A stretch of 64,000 bases of DNA from Zavarzinia aquatilis. Lineage in GTDB: Bacteria; Pseudomonadota; Alphaproteobacteria; Zavarziniales; Zavarziniaceae. Within the stretch, counting starts at the first letter, position 1, and each line of letters begins with the position of its first letter. Shown here in pieces: positions 1-8,676 of the stretch. Below the pieces are notes generated by a model. It searched no databases. It was not told where the DNA came from and saw only the letters and a program-made list of their open reading frames with translations. Where the stretch lies: the NCBI RefSeq assembly GCF_003173035.1, contig NZ_QGLE01000012.1, forward strand, positions 85,974 through 149,973. Reading direction: 5' to 3'. The translations under genes were made by a program, and so were the position numbers.

Positions 1-65
1 CAATTTCCGATATCCGTGTACCCGTCCATCCTGCCGCCATCGCAACCGACGACAGGAACAACCCC

Positions 66-1049
66 ATGACCGGCAATGGCAAGACCGCCCTCATCCTCGG
101 CATCACCGGCGGCGTCGGCGGCGCCACGGCGACGGCCCTGCGCCGCTACGGCTGGACCATCCGCGCCCTGCTCCGCGATCCGGCGAAACTGCCCACTGGT
201 CTTGGCATCGAAGCGCGCCGGGGCGATGCCCTGCGGCCGGCGGAGGTGATCGCGGCGGCCGAGGGCGTCGATGCCATCGTCCATGGCGTGAACCCGCCCG
301 GCTATCGCCATTGGGAAACCACCGTCATCCCCATGCTGCGATCGAGCATCGCCGCCGCCAAGGCCTCCGGCGCGCGCATCGTGCTGCCCGGCACGGTCTA
401 TAATTTCGGCAGCCACCCACCCGCCCTCGCCGCCGAGGATGCGGCGCAAGTCGCGAACACGAAGAAAGGCGCGATCCGCATCGCCATGGAACGCGCGCTG
501 GAGGACTCGGGCCTGCCCGTGCTGATCCTGCGCTGCGGCGATTTCTTCGGCGGACCGGCCGGCAACAGCTGGTTCGGTCAGGCCATGGTCAGGCCCGGAC
601 GGCCGGTGACGCGGATCGTCTGGCCGGGACGGGACGGCGTCGGCCATGCCTTCGCCTATCTGCCCGATGTCGGCGAGACCATCGCCCGCCTGCTGGCACG
701 GGAGGCCGATCTGCCGCGCTTCGCCCGCTTCCATTTCGATGGCCACTGGTTCGCCGACGGGGGCGAACTTCTCGCCGCCTGCCGGGCGGCGACGGGGCGG
801 GATGCGCTTCGCCTCGGCCGCTTTCCGTGGCCTTTGGTACGCCTCGCCGCGCCCGTCGTGCCGCTGTTCCGCGAAATGGCGGAGCTGCGCTACCTGTGGC
901 AGGTGCCCTTGCGCCTTGACAACCGGCGCCTGACCGCTTTTCTCGGGGCGGAGCCGCATACGCCGGCCCCCGTCGCCCTTCGCGAAGCCCTGCGCACCCT
1001 CGGCTGCCTCGCGGCGGCGCCTGTGGCGGAAAAGGCACCCGCGCGTTGA
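66..1049 (+). CDS. NAD(P)-binding epimerase/NmrA-like protein
   Basis: A 327-residue protein of the extended short-chain dehydrogenase type. The N-terminus holds a Rossmann nucleotide-binding loop (GITGGVGG, about residues 12-19) followed by the positively charged helix and 'RALLRDPAKL' segment usual in NAD-dependent epimerases and NmrA-like proteins. Later segments fit the atypical SDR fold that acts on NDP-sugars, quinones or flavonoid-like substrates, but I do not see a clear YxxxK catalytic pair. The substrate is therefore not assigned. The ATG has only a weak upstream purine stretch (caggaac). The gene stands alone in front of the helicase gene, 159 bp away, and is probably cytosolic. 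Confidence 0.8.
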   Translation: MTGNGKTALILGITGGVGGATATALRRYGWTIRALLRDPAKLPTGLGIEARRGDALRPAEVIAAAEGVDAIVHGVNPPGYRHWETTVIPMLRSSIAAAKASGARIVLPGTVYNFGSHPPALAAEDAAQVANTKKGAIRIAMERALEDSGLPVLILRCGDFFGGPAGNSWFGQAMVRPGRPVTRIVWPGRDGVGHAFAYLPDVGETIARLLAREADLPRFARFHFDGHWFADGGELLAACRAATGRDALRLGRFPWPLVRLAAPVVPLFREMAELRYLWQVPLRLDNRRLTAFLGAEPHTPAPVALREALRTLGCLAAAPVAEKAPAR

Positions 1050-1208
1050 CAAGAGGCGGCCATGCGCGGTGCAGCATGGCATTCGGCCGGACAATCATGT
1101 ATGGAAAGGGCCATGCAGCGCCCCCGGGGCGCTTATCGTGCGCCGATCCCTTGACCTTCGCGAGGCGGCCCACCCCCTCACGTCACATATCGGTCCGATC
1201 GAGACTCC

Positions 1209-2912
1209 ATGCCCTTTCCTTTCGTCAATGCCCATCTGAATGGCGCCCTCGAGGCCCGCGATTACGCCGAGCCGACGGCGGTGCAGACCGCCGTGCTCCA
1301 GCCCGATGCCGAGGGACGCGACCTTCTGGTCTCGGCCCAGACCGGCTCCGGCAAGACGGTCGCCTATGGTCTCGCCATCGCCTCGACCCTGCTCGCCGGG
1401 GAAGAGCGGCTGGCGCCCCGTTACGCCCCCCTCGCCCTCATCGTCGCGCCGACCCGCGAACTCGCGATGCAGGTCCATGCCGAGCTGACCTGGCTCTATG
1501 GCCCGGCCGGGGCCAAGGTCATTTCCTGCGTCGGTGGCATGGATGTCCGGCGCGAGGCCCGCGCCCTGCATGATGGCGGTCATATCGTCGTCGGCACGCC
1601 CGGCCGCTTGCGCGACCATCTGGAACGCGGCCGCCTGAACACTTCCGAACTCCGCGCCGTGGTCCTCGACGAGGCGGACGAGATGCTGGACCTCGGCTTC
1701 CGCGAGGATCTGGAATTCATCCTCGACGCGACGCCGACCAGCCGCCGCACCCTGCTGTTCTCGGCCACCATCGCGCCCGAGATCGCCACCCTCGCCACCA
1801 GCTACCAGAAGAACGCCCTGCGCATCGAGGCGACCGCCAAGGGCGAGGCCCATGGCGACATCGACTATCGCGCCGTCCGCGTCGCGCCCAACGAACTCGA
1901 ACACGCGGTCGTCAACGTCCTGCGCTATTTCGAGGCGCGGGCGGCGATGATCTTCTGCACCACCCGCGAATCCGTGCGCCATCTGCACGCCAGCCTGCAG
2001 GAGCGCGGCTTCGCCGTCGTCGCGCTGTCGGGCGAGCTGAGCCAGAACGAGCGCAGCCACGCGCTGCAGGCGGTGCGCGACGGCCGCGCCCGGGTCTGCG
2101 TCGCGACCGACGTCGCCGCGCGCGGCATCGACGTGCCCGACCTTGGCCTCGTCATCCATGCCGAATTGCCGAACAACCGGGAAACCCTGCTGCACCGTTC
2201 GGGCCGCACCGGCCGCGCCGGGCGCAAGGGCACCTGCGTCATCCTGGTGCCCCATCACCGCCGCCGCCGCGCCGAGCAGCTGCTGATGGGCACGCGGCTG
2301 AACATCATGTGGTCGGGCGCGCCGACCGCAGACGAAGTGCTGAAGCTCGACCACGAGCGCCTGCTGGCCGATCCCCTGCTGGCCGAGGAGCCGGGGGAGG
2401 AAGACATCGCCCTCGCCCGCAATCTCCTCGAAAGCCATTCGGCCGAGAAGATCGCCGCCGCCTTCCTGAAGATGCGCCGCGCCAATCTGCCCGCGCCCGA
2501 GGAAATCTCGGACGAGGCGGCGCCCCCGCCGCCGCGCGGTCCCCGCCTTGCCGGCGGCCGCGAGGGCGGCACGGAAGGCGTGTGGTTCCAGCTGAACGTC
2601 GGCCGGCGCAACAATGCCGATCCGCGCTGGCTGCTGCCGATCATCTGCCGCCTCGGCAAGGTGACCAAGCAGGACATTGGCGCGATCCGCATCTTCGACC
2701 GCGACACGAAATTCGAGATCGCGCCTTCGGTCGCGCAGGGCTTCGCCGATGCGGTGCGCAAGAGCGACGATCCCAAGATCAGGATCGAGCCCGCCGGGGC
2801 CGGCCCCATCGCCGAGGACGGCCCGCGCCCGCCAAAGCGGATGCATCGCGGCGCCCCCCCGCCGCGCGATGCCGGTGCCCCGCCGCGCAAGTTCAAGAAG
2901 AAACACGCCTGA
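1209..2912 (+). CDS. DEAD-box ATP-dependent RNA helicase with DbpA-type RNA-binding domain
   Basis: A 567-residue RNA helicase. Helicase motifs appear in order: motif I AQTGSGKT (residues 43-50), PTRELA (81-86), motif II DEAD (154-157), motif III SAT (185-187), and motif VI HRSGRTGRAGRKG in the second RecA domain. The C-terminal part, from about residue 455, reads as the DbpA/CsdA RNA-binding fold ('VWFQLNVGRRNNADPRW'), with a basic Pro-rich tail ending in KKKH. This domain order matches the CsdA/DeaD-DbpA group, which remodels rRNA during ribosome assembly and at low temperature. That is a role I infer rather than see. The amidase start codon lies 7 nt past its stop. Confidence 0.93.
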   Translation: MPFPFVNAHLNGALEARDYAEPTAVQTAVLQPDAEGRDLLVSAQTGSGKTVAYGLAIASTLLAGEERLAPRYAPLALIVAPTRELAMQVHAELTWLYGPAGAKVISCVGGMDVRREARALHDGGHIVVGTPGRLRDHLERGRLNTSELRAVVLDEADEMLDLGFREDLEFILDATPTSRRTLLFSATIAPEIATLATSYQKNALRIEATAKGEAHGDIDYRAVRVAPNELEHAVVNVLRYFEARAAMIFCTTRESVRHLHASLQERGFAVVALSGELSQNERSHALQAVRDGRARVCVATDVAARGIDVPDLGLVIHAELPNNRETLLHRSGRTGRAGRKGTCVILVPHHRRRRAEQLLMGTRLNIMWSGAPTADEVLKLDHERLLADPLLAEEPGEEDIALARNLLESHSAEKIAAAFLKMRRANLPAPEEISDEAAPPPPRGPRLAGGREGGTEGVWFQLNVGRRNNADPRWLLPIICRLGKVTKQDIGAIRIFDRDTKFEIAPSVAQGFADAVRKSDDPKIRIEPAGAGPIAEDGPRPPKRMHRGAPPPRDAGAPPRKFKKKHA

Positions 2913-2919
2913 TCGCGCC

Positions 2920-4362
2920 GTGACCGATCTCTGCAGCCTGCCGGCGACGACGCTGCGCCGCCTGATCGGGCGGCGCGAGCTGTCGCCGGTGGAGCTGGTG
3001 GAGGCTTCGATCGAGCGGATCGAGACGGTCGACCCTGCGGTGAACGCCATGGTCACCCGTGCCTTCGACGCGGCGCGGGCAGCGGCGAAACGGGCCGAGG
3101 CCGAAGTTGGCGACGACAATGGCCCGCTGCACGGCCTGCCCGTCGCGATCAAGGACCTGAACGCGACCAAGGGCATCCGCACCACCTGGGGCAGCGTGCT
3201 TTATGCCCACCATGTCCCGACCGAGGACGAAGGCGTCGTCGCCGCCATCAGGGCGGCGGGCGGCATCGTGATCGGCAAGACCAACACGCCGGAATATGGC
3301 TCGGGCGGCAATACAAGAAACGACGTCTTCGGTCCGACGGGTAACCCCTACGATCCCCAGCTGACCTGCGGCGGTTCATCCGGCGGGGCGGCGGTCTCGC
3401 TCGCGACCGGCATGGTGCCCCTCGCCACCGGCTCCGACTTCGGCGGCAGCCTGCGCACGCCGGCCGCCTTCTGCGGCGTCGTCGGCTTCCGGCCCAGCGC
3501 CGGCCTCATTCCGGAAGAGAGCCGCGTCGTCGGCCTGTCGCCCTTCCCGGTCGAAGGGCCGATGGCGCGAAACGTCGCCGACGCCCACCTGCTGCTGACC
3601 GGCATGGCGTTCCACGATCCGGCCGACCCGTTCTCGAAACCGGTCGATCCGGCGCTGGTCGCGCCCCTGCGGCCGGCCGACCTGTCGCGCCTGCGCCTCG
3701 CCTTCTCGGAAGACCTCGGCTTCGCCGCCGTCGACCCCGGGATACGCGGCACGTTCCGCCAGCGCCTCGCCCGCCTCGCCCCGCGTTTCGCGGAAGCGAG
3801 CGAGGCCGCGCCGCCCATGCAGGACGCGGAAGACGTGTTCGAGACCCTGCGCGGCCTGTTCATGGTCTCGAGCTATGGCGCCATCCTGAAGGCGACGCCG
3901 GACCGCCTCGGCCCCAACACGCGGGACAATACCGAGCGCGGCCTGACGCTGGATGTGGAGCGGATCGCCCGCGCCTTCGCGAAGCAGACCCGGCATTACC
4001 GCGCCTTCAACCGCTTCTTCCGCGATTTCGACGTGCTGATCTGCCCGGCGACCTCGGTTTCCGCCTTCCCCCACGACCTGTGGTACCCGGCGGCGGTCGA
4101 GGGGCGAAGCATGACCACCTATATGACCTGGCTGGCCCTGACCTGGGGCATCACCATGGCGCAAGGCGTCGTCTGCGCCATTCCCTGCGGTCAGGATGCG
4201 CAAGGGTTGCCCTTCGGCCTGCAGGTCGTTGGCCCCTCGGGCAGCGACCGCAAGGTGCTGGAAATCGCCCTCGCGCTCGAAGCCGCGATCGCGGGCGAGG
4301 CGGATTTCATCCTGCCCCCTCCCGATATCGACGCCCTGCGCCTCGCGCCCGCGCTGGTGTAA
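2920..4362 (+). CDS. Amidase (amidase-signature family)
   Basis: A 480-residue amidase-signature hydrolase. The catalytic Ser-cisSer-Lys triad is visible: Lys78 in 'AIKDL', cis-Ser153 in the GGSSGG motif, and nucleophile Ser177 in 'GSDFGGS', with the 24-residue spacing seen in FAAH. The frame is open further upstream inside the helicase gene. I chose the GTG at 2920 because the protein then begins with the usual 'LCSLPATTLRRLIGRRELSPVELVEA' family N-terminus and starts 7 nt after the helicase stop, which suggests cotranscription. It hydrolyses an amide to acid and ammonia. GatA is unlikely because gatB and gatC are absent. The substrate is unknown. It ends against a hairpin-repeat doublet. 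Confidence 0.9.
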   Translation: MTDLCSLPATTLRRLIGRRELSPVELVEASIERIETVDPAVNAMVTRAFDAARAAAKRAEAEVGDDNGPLHGLPVAIKDLNATKGIRTTWGSVLYAHHVPTEDEGVVAAIRAAGGIVIGKTNTPEYGSGGNTRNDVFGPTGNPYDPQLTCGGSSGGAAVSLATGMVPLATGSDFGGSLRTPAAFCGVVGFRPSAGLIPEESRVVGLSPFPVEGPMARNVADAHLLLTGMAFHDPADPFSKPVDPALVAPLRPADLSRLRLAFSEDLGFAAVDPGIRGTFRQRLARLAPRFAEASEAAPPMQDAEDVFETLRGLFMVSSYGAILKATPDRLGPNTRDNTERGLTLDVERIARAFAKQTRHYRAFNRFFRDFDVLICPATSVSAFPHDLWYPAAVEGRSMTTYMTWLALTWGITMAQGVVCAIPCGQDAQGLPFGLQVVGPSGSDRKVLEIALALEAAIAGEADFILPPPDIDALRLAPALV

Positions 4363-4378
4363 CCGAAAGAGCCTCTTC

Positions 4379-4471
4379 CGGATCGAGATCCCGGCCTTCG
4401 CCGGGATGACGACTTGGAAGCATGGAGACCCAAACTCGTCGTTCCGGCGAAGGCCGGAACCTCGATCCGGA
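4379..4471. repeat. Inverted doublet of a 20-bp hairpin repeat (REP/BIME-like), locus 1
   Basis: Two hairpin elements face each other between the convergent amidase and monooxygenase genes. Element A (4388-4407) has arms ATCCCGGC/GCCGGGAT around CTTC. Element B (4441-4460) has arms GTTCCGGC/GCCGGAAC around GAAG. The flanks (gatcgag before A; ctcgatcc after B) are also inverted copies. The same core occurs near 23.8, 28.9 and 40.9 kb. Confidence 0.85.
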
Positions 4472-4482
4472 TGGAGCGCCCC

Positions 4483-5982
4483 TCAGCCGTAGACGAAGGC
4501 CGGATCGTCGAGGTCGATCGCCGGCAGCTCCTTCCGCTCGCGCCAGTAATCCTGGGTGTGCTGCCATTCCGGCTTGTCGCCGCGCTTCGGCAGCAGGTGC
4601 ATCCCGCGCATCAGGTAACCCGGGTTGAAATTCTCCTCGTCGATGAAGGGCAGCAGGGGCATGTCCCTGTCCTCGGGGCGGAGGCGCACCTCGACCCGGG
4701 ACGCCCCCTTGGCCTTCATGTGGTTCAACAGGCGGCAGACGAAATCGCCGATCAGATCGGCGCGCAGGGTCCAGCTCGCCCGGAAATAGCCGAAGACCCA
4801 GACCATGTTGGGCACGCCGGTGAACATCATGCCGCGATAGGTCACGGTGTTCGAGAATTCGAGCGGCTTGTCGTCGATGGTAAAGGCGATATCGCCAAGG
4901 ACGTTCAGGTTGAAGCCGGTCGCGGTCACGATGATGTCGGCCTCGATCTCCTGGCCCGATTTCAGGCGCACGCCCTTTTCGGTGAACGTCTCGATCTCGT
5001 CGGTGACGACGGAGGCCTTGCCGCTGGCCACGCCCTGAAACAGATCGCCGTTGGGCACGAAGGCGATGCGCTGGCGCCACGGCCGGTAGCGCGGCGTGAA
5101 GTGGCGGACCACCGTATCCTCGTCGAGGAAGGCGCGGACGCCGGCCAGCAATTCCTGCGTCACCGCCGCCGTGTCCTCGACCGCGCGGCGGGTGAATTCG
5201 GCCTGATCGTGCAGCACCTTGCGCCGGGTGATCTCGTGAATCCAGGTCTCGTCGACCTCGAGCGCGCGCAGCATGTCGGCGAGTTCGTTGATGTTCTGCG
5301 CCGGGATGAAATAGGTCGGGGAACGCTGCAGCAGGGTTACATGCGCACAGTCGCCGGCAATCGCCGGCACCAGCGTCGCCGCCGTCGCGCCCGAGCCGAT
5401 GACAAGGACGGTCTTGCCCTTGTAGTCGAGATCCTGCGGCCAGGTCTGGGGATGGACGAGGCGGCCCTTGTAACTGGCCATGCCCGGCCATTCCGGCGTG
5501 TAACCCTTGTCGTGGTTATAGTAGCCCTGACACATCCAGAGGAAATTCGTCGTGATCTGGAAGGTCTCGCCCGTGTCGGCGCGGCGCACGCTCAGGGTCC
5601 ACAGCGCGTCCTTGCCCGACCAGGCGGCGGATTCGATCTTGTGGCGGTAGCGGATATGCTCGCCGAGGGCGTTTTCCTCGATCACCTCGCCCATGTAGGT
5701 CAGGATTTCGGCGGCGGTCGCGATGGGGGCGCCGGTCCAGGGTTTGAAGCGATAGCCGAAGGTGTAGAGATCGCTGTCCGAGCGGATGCCGGGGTATTTG
5801 TGGGTGACCCAGGTGCCGCCGAACGTGTCCTTGGTCTCGAGCACGACGAAGCGGGTGCCCGGGCATTGCTGCTTCAGGTGATAGGCGCCGCCCACCCCCG
5901 AAATCCCCGCGCCCACGATGACGACGTCGAAATGTTCCGCCGCGGCGCTGTCCGGCGCCGGGACACGTGCTGCCAAAGCCAT
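4483..5982 (-). CDS. Flavin-dependent Baeyer-Villiger-type monooxygenase, EthA family
   Basis: A 499-residue FAD/NADPH monooxygenase. It has an N-terminal FAD Rossmann motif (VIVGAGISGVGG), a second NADPH-binding motif (VLVIGSGATA) and, between them, a Baeyer-Villiger-like fingerprint YxGxxxHxxxWP ('YKGRLVHPQTWP'). Segments such as SDSDLYTFGYRFKPWTG, LQRSPTYF and PNGDLF closely resemble what I recall of mycobacterial EthA, which oxygenates ketones and activates ethionamide. The reaction is inferred: insertion of oxygen next to a carbonyl or at sulfur, using NADPH and O2. The start has a good GGGAGG ribosome site about 8 nt upstream. It is convergent with the amidase gene. An ester or acid pathway link between the two is possible but unproven. 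Confidence 0.9.
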   Translation of the reverse strand: MALAARVPAPDSAAAEHFDVVIVGAGISGVGGAYHLKQQCPGTRFVVLETKDTFGGTWVTHKYPGIRSDSDLYTFGYRFKPWTGAPIATAAEILTYMGEVIEENALGEHIRYRHKIESAAWSGKDALWTLSVRRADTGETFQITTNFLWMCQGYYNHDKGYTPEWPGMASYKGRLVHPQTWPQDLDYKGKTVLVIGSGATAATLVPAIAGDCAHVTLLQRSPTYFIPAQNINELADMLRALEVDETWIHEITRRKVLHDQAEFTRRAVEDTAAVTQELLAGVRAFLDEDTVVRHFTPRYRPWRQRIAFVPNGDLFQGVASGKASVVTDEIETFTEKGVRLKSGQEIEADIIVTATGFNLNVLGDIAFTIDDKPLEFSNTVTYRGMMFTGVPNMVWVFGYFRASWTLRADLIGDFVCRLLNHMKAKGASRVEVRLRPEDRDMPLLPFIDEENFNPGYLMRGMHLLPKRGDKPEWQHTQDYWRERKELPAIDLDDPAFVYG

Positions 5983-6039
5983 TGTGCTGGCCCTCCCGTT
6001 TCCTCGTTGTCGCGGCTCCTATGACTGGAGCCTGCATTC

Positions 6040-6071
6040 ATGACGCCAAAAAATGACGACAGCGTCAACTT
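6040..6071 (-). promoter_or_regulatory. Possible promoter/operator of the EthA-type monooxygenase
   Basis: On the minus strand a TTGACG box is followed 17 nt later by CGTCAT, which is only a 3/6 match to a -10 box. TGACGC and GCGTCA half-sites face each other here. A second inverted repeat (GGCTCC-N7-GGAGCC, 6014-6032) lies between this and the start codon. Both could be regulator sites, but the evidence is weak. Confidence 0.3.
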
Positions 6072-6210
6072 TCACGAGGGGAAGGTCTCGCGCATTGATC
6101 AGGATCAATCGGTCGCACCGGGCATGGACAGACCCGACGACACGGGGTCTCTCCCCCGGGGGCGCGACGACCGTCCGGCGGCGGGAAGCAGTAGCGATGC
6201 GAAGAAGAAA

Positions 6211-6287
<77 letters not shown>

Positions 6288-6303
6288 GCATCAAGAGGCG
6301 CGG

Positions 6304-6332
6304 ACCTTAACCGAAGTCGTGGCCGACGGCAA
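6304..6332 (-). promoter_or_regulatory. Predicted sigma-70 promoter of tRNA-Arg
   Basis: Minus-strand boxes TTGCCG and TAAGGT are separated by 17 nt. The predicted start is about 10 nt before the mature tRNA 5' end. This and the terminator beyond it suggest that tRNA-Arg is transcribed separately from tRNA-Pro. Confidence 0.45.
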
Positions 6333-6400
6333 GCCCAGCGGCAAGGGGATGATGCCTCATCGGCAGGGCCCGAAATTCCCTTCGCGACTGGCGGATCCGA

Positions 6401-6430
6401 AACAAAAAGGGCCTTCCCGAAGGAAGGCCC
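6401..6430 (-). terminator. Rho-independent terminator of tRNA-Pro
   Basis: On the minus strand a perfect 9-bp stem (GGGCCTTCC/GGAAGGCCC, 6409-6430) with a TTCG tetraloop is followed by TTTTTGTT. It begins 31 nt after the tRNA-Pro 3' end. Confidence 0.9.
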
Positions 6431-6460
6431 CAAGTGCCTGAACGCCAAGGCGTTCTCGAT

Positions 6461-6537
6461 TGGTCGGGCAGGCCGGATTTGAACCGACGACCCCCAGTCC
6501 CCCAGACTGATGCGCTACCAGGCTGCGCTACTGCCCG
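6461..6537 (-). tRNA. tRNA-Pro (anticodon GGG)
   Basis: A 77-nt cloverleaf on the minus strand. The acceptor stem is CGGGCAG/CTGCCCG with encoded CCA. The D arm is GCGC/GCGC, the anticodon stem TCAGT/ACTGG with loop CTGGGGG, and the T loop TTCAAAT. The anticodon is GGG, which reads CCC and CCU. It is a monocistronic unit with its own promoter and terminator. Confidence 0.96.
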
Positions 6538-6569
6538 TCATGGCGAGGTAAATCCTCGCGAGGCGGCGG

Positions 6570-6598
6570 ACTATAGCCGCTGAAGGCGCGATGGGCAA
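6570..6598 (-). promoter_or_regulatory. Predicted sigma-70 promoter of tRNA-Pro
   Basis: Minus-strand TTGCCC and TATAGT are separated by exactly 17 nt. The predicted start lies about 26 nt before the tRNA 5' end. Confidence 0.55.
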
Positions 6599-6637
6599 TG
6601 GTCTGGCGCGGTTTTTTCGAGCCCCCGGCGAAAGCCC

Positions 6638-7273
6638 TCAAATCTTTGATTTCTCGGCCAGAATGGCCCTGATCTCGAGCAATTCACGGCGCAGTTCACG
6701 CGCCAGGCCGCGCCAGTAGGCGACATCCTCCACCGGCTCCGCAGCAGCCCCCGCCGTCCCGGGATGGGGCGATTCGCTTGTCGGAGAGGCGACTTCGGGC
6801 ATGGGCGGCGCCTCCGCCTCGAAATCGGCGGCCACCAGCTCGTCTTCCGCTTCGCCCGCTTCGTCCGCCTCCTCCGCCAGGGCAGGGCGGGGCAAGGGCA
6901 GGGCGACGACCGGATTATGGTCGCGGTGTTCGGCCAGACGCTCGGCCAGCGGCTTGGCCACGGCGATCACGGCGGCGGCGCCATTTTCGCGCAGGACTTT
7001 CTGCACGCCCTTGATCGTATAGCCGTCGCTGTAGAGCAGATGGCGGATGCCGCGTAGCAGGGCGACATCCTCCGGCCGGTAATAGCGCCGGCCGCCGCCG
7101 CGCTTCATCGGCTTGATCTGGGGAAAGCGCGTCTCCCAGAAGCGCAGGACGTGCTGCGGCACGTCGAGTTCCTGCGCCACTTCGGAAATGGTGCGGAAAG
7201 CCCCGGGCTGTTTCGCCGGGCCACGGGCCAGGCGCGCCTCGGCGCCTTCGCTTCCCGCCGCTGGCCCGGGCAT
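6638..7273 (-). CDS. MerR-family transcriptional regulator
   Basis: A 211-residue protein with a MerR-type winged helix-turn-helix. '[22 protein letters not shown]' is followed by the R-Y-Y-R-P-E-D-V wing ('[12 protein letters not shown]', about residues 58-69). A 27-residue low-complexity leader precedes it. The C-terminal half is acidic and Ala/Pro/Glu-rich, with no cysteine or metal-binding motif, ending in a short helix. It is therefore not a metal sensor of the MerR/CueR kind. A MerR gene directly downstream of ihfA is a recurrent alphaproteobacterial arrangement. Only 6 bp separates the two genes, so they are probably one operon. The inducer and targets are unknown. Confidence 0.88.
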   Translation of the reverse strand: MPGPAAGSEGAEARLARGPAKQPGAFRTISEVAQELDVPQHVLRFWETRFPQIKPMKRGGGRRYYRPEDVALLRGIRHLLYSDGYTIKGVQKVLRENGAAAVIAVAKPLAERLAEHRDHNPVVALPLPRPALAEEADEAGEAEDELVAADFEAEAPPMPEVASPTSESPHPGTAGAAAEPVEDVAYWRGLARELRRELLEIRAILAEKSKI

Positions 7274-7279
7274 GGCGCC

Positions 7280-7591
7280 TTATCCGCGCTGCCGACCCGA
7301 AAGGCCGGTGTTGATGTGATCCTTGAGGACATGGGACGGCCGGAACACCAGCACGCGCCGCGGCTCGATCGGCACTTCCTCGCCGGTCTTGGGGTTGCGG
7401 CCGACGCGCCCGCCCTTCTGGCGCACGGCGAAAGTGCCGAAGGAGGAAATCTTCACCGCCTCGCCCTCGACCAGGCTGGTGGCGATGGCGTCGAGCACGG
7501 ATTCGACGAGTTCAGCCGACTCGTTCCGGGACAGGCCGACTTCCTGATAGACCGCCTCGGCCAGATGAGCACGCGTGATCGTGGTCGACAT
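7280..7591 (-). CDS. ihfA: Integration host factor subunit alpha
   Basis: A 103-residue protein of the HU/IHF family. It shows the N-terminal helical dimer region ('[18 protein letters not shown]'), the GTF turn and the DNA-intercalating beta arm with '[15 protein letters not shown]', whose Pro kinks the minor groove. The C-terminal helix reads [11 protein letters not shown]. The alpha-subunit length and placement between fabH and merR support IhfA rather than HU. It bends DNA as an IhfA-IhfB heterodimer in the nucleoid; ihfB is not in this window. A good promoter lies in the 92-bp gap after fabH. Confidence 0.95.
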   Translation of the reverse strand: MSTTITRAHLAEAVYQEVGLSRNESAELVESVLDAIATSLVEGEAVKISSFGTFAVRQKGGRVGRNPKTGEEVPIEPRRVLVFRPSHVLKDHINTGLSGRQRG

Positions 7592-7633
7592 AGATCCCCC
7601 TGCGGGCGCCCGTCGCCGCGGGCATACCCATGG

Positions 7634-7662
7634 AGCCTAGGATGACGGAATAAGCCCGTCAA
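7634..7662 (-). promoter_or_regulatory. Predicted sigma-70 promoter of ihfA-merR
   Basis: Minus-strand TTGACG and TAGGCT boxes with a 17-nt spacer lie in the fabH-ihfA gap. The predicted transcription start is about 36 nt before the ihfA start codon. This lets ihfA be expressed apart from the plsX-fabH transcript. Confidence 0.45.
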
Positions 7663-7683
7663 TATCAAGGGGATAGCTGCGCC

Positions 7684-8676
7684 TTACAGGCGAACGAGGC
7701 AGGAGCCCCAGGTAAAGCCGCCGCCCATGGCCTCGAGCAGGACGAGCTGGCCCGGCTTGATGCGCCCGTCGCCCATCGCCTCGGCGAGGGCGAGCGGAAC
7801 CGAAGCGGCGGAAGTATTGCCGTGACGGTCGACGGTCACCACCACCTTCGAGGCATCGACGCCCAGTTTCCGGGCCGTGCCCTCGATGATCCGGTAATTC
7901 GCCTGATGCGGCACGATCCAGTCGAGATCGCTGGGCGCCAGCCCGGTCGCGGACAGGGCTTCGTTCACCGCGTCGGCCAGATTGACCACGGCGTGGCGGA
8001 ACACTTCCTTGCCGGTCATGCGCAGGTGGCCGACGGTCTGTGTCGTCGACGGGCCACCGTCGACATAGAGCAGGTCGCGGTAACGCCCGTCGGCATGAAG
8101 GTGGCTGGTCAGGATGCCACGGTCGGTATTGGCGCCCGTGCCCTGCCCGGCCTCCAGCACGACGGCGCCGGCGCCATCGCCGAACAGCACGCAGGTCGTG
8201 CGGTCGGTCCAGTCGAGAATGCGCGAGAATGTCTCGGCCCCGATGACGAGGGCGCGCTTGTGCTGCCCGGCCTTCAGGAAATTGTCCGCCGTCGCCAGGG
8301 CATAGACGAAGCCCGAACAGACCGCCTGGATGTCGAAGGCCGCGCCCTTGCGGATGCCGAGATTGGCCTGGACGATGGCCGCGGTCGCCGGGAACGTATA
8401 GTCCGGCGTCGCCGTCGCGAGCACGATCAGGTCGATGTCGGCGGCATCGCGCCCGGCGGCTTCGAGCGCGCGGCGCGCGGCCTTGGTGGCGAGGTCCGAG
8501 GTGGTTTCGCCGTCGGCGGCGATATGGCGCTGGCGGATGCCGGTGCGGGCGACGATCCAGGCATCATCGGTCTCGACCTGCTGCGCCAGTTCGGCGTTGG
8601 TCAACACCCGCTCGGGCAGATAGCCGCCGCAGCCAAGAAGAAGGGAACGCGCGACGACACCACCACCCGGGTTCAT
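7684..8676 (-). CDS. fabH: 3-oxoacyl-[ACP] synthase III
   Basis: A 330-residue KAS III that condenses acetyl-CoA (or a branched acyl-CoA) with malonyl-ACP to start fatty acid synthesis. The catalytic triad is visible: Cys120 in AVCSGF, His257 in PHQAN and Asn287 in GNTSAA. The length is normal for the family. The ATG overlaps the plsX stop codon (ATGA), so the two genes are translationally coupled. This is the usual rpmF-plsX-fabH lipid-initiation arrangement. It is a cytosolic enzyme. Confidence 0.97.
   Translation of the reverse strand: MNPGGGVVARSLLLGCGGYLPERVLTNAELAQQVETDDAWIVARTGIRQRHIAADGETTSDLATKAARRALEAAGRDAADIDLIVLATATPDYTFPATAAIVQANLGIRKGAAFDIQAVCSGFVYALATADNFLKAGQHKRALVIGAETFSRILDWTDRTTCVLFGDGAGAVVLEAGQGTGANTDRGILTSHLHADGRYRDLLYVDGGPSTTQTVGHLRMTGKEVFRHAVVNLADAVNEALSATGLAPSDLDWIVPHQANYRIIEGTARKLGVDASKVVVTVDRHGNTSAASVPLALAEAMGDGRIKPGQLVLLEAMGGGFTWGSCLVRL

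Noticed and set aside
1095..3185. Long antisense open frames opposite real genes, e.g. 1095-3185 (-), 8679-10679 (+), 11869-13866 (+), 30620-32842 (+), 52944-55019 (+)
   Set aside because: These lie fully opposite well-supported conserved genes. Their proteins are Arg/Gly/Ala-rich or His/Asp-rich without domains, as expected from the third-position GC bias of the true gene on the other strand.
2920..4362. GatA subunit of the amidotransferase
   Set aside because: The amidase-signature triad would allow it, but gatB and gatC are absent and the N-terminus fits general amidases better.
4379..4471. CRISPR array
   Set aside because: Repeats are only two per site, inverted, and hairpin-forming, with no regular spacers or cas genes.
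6638..7273. Metal-sensing MerR (CueR/ZntR type)
   Set aside because: No Cys pair or metal-binding loop exists in the C-terminal half.
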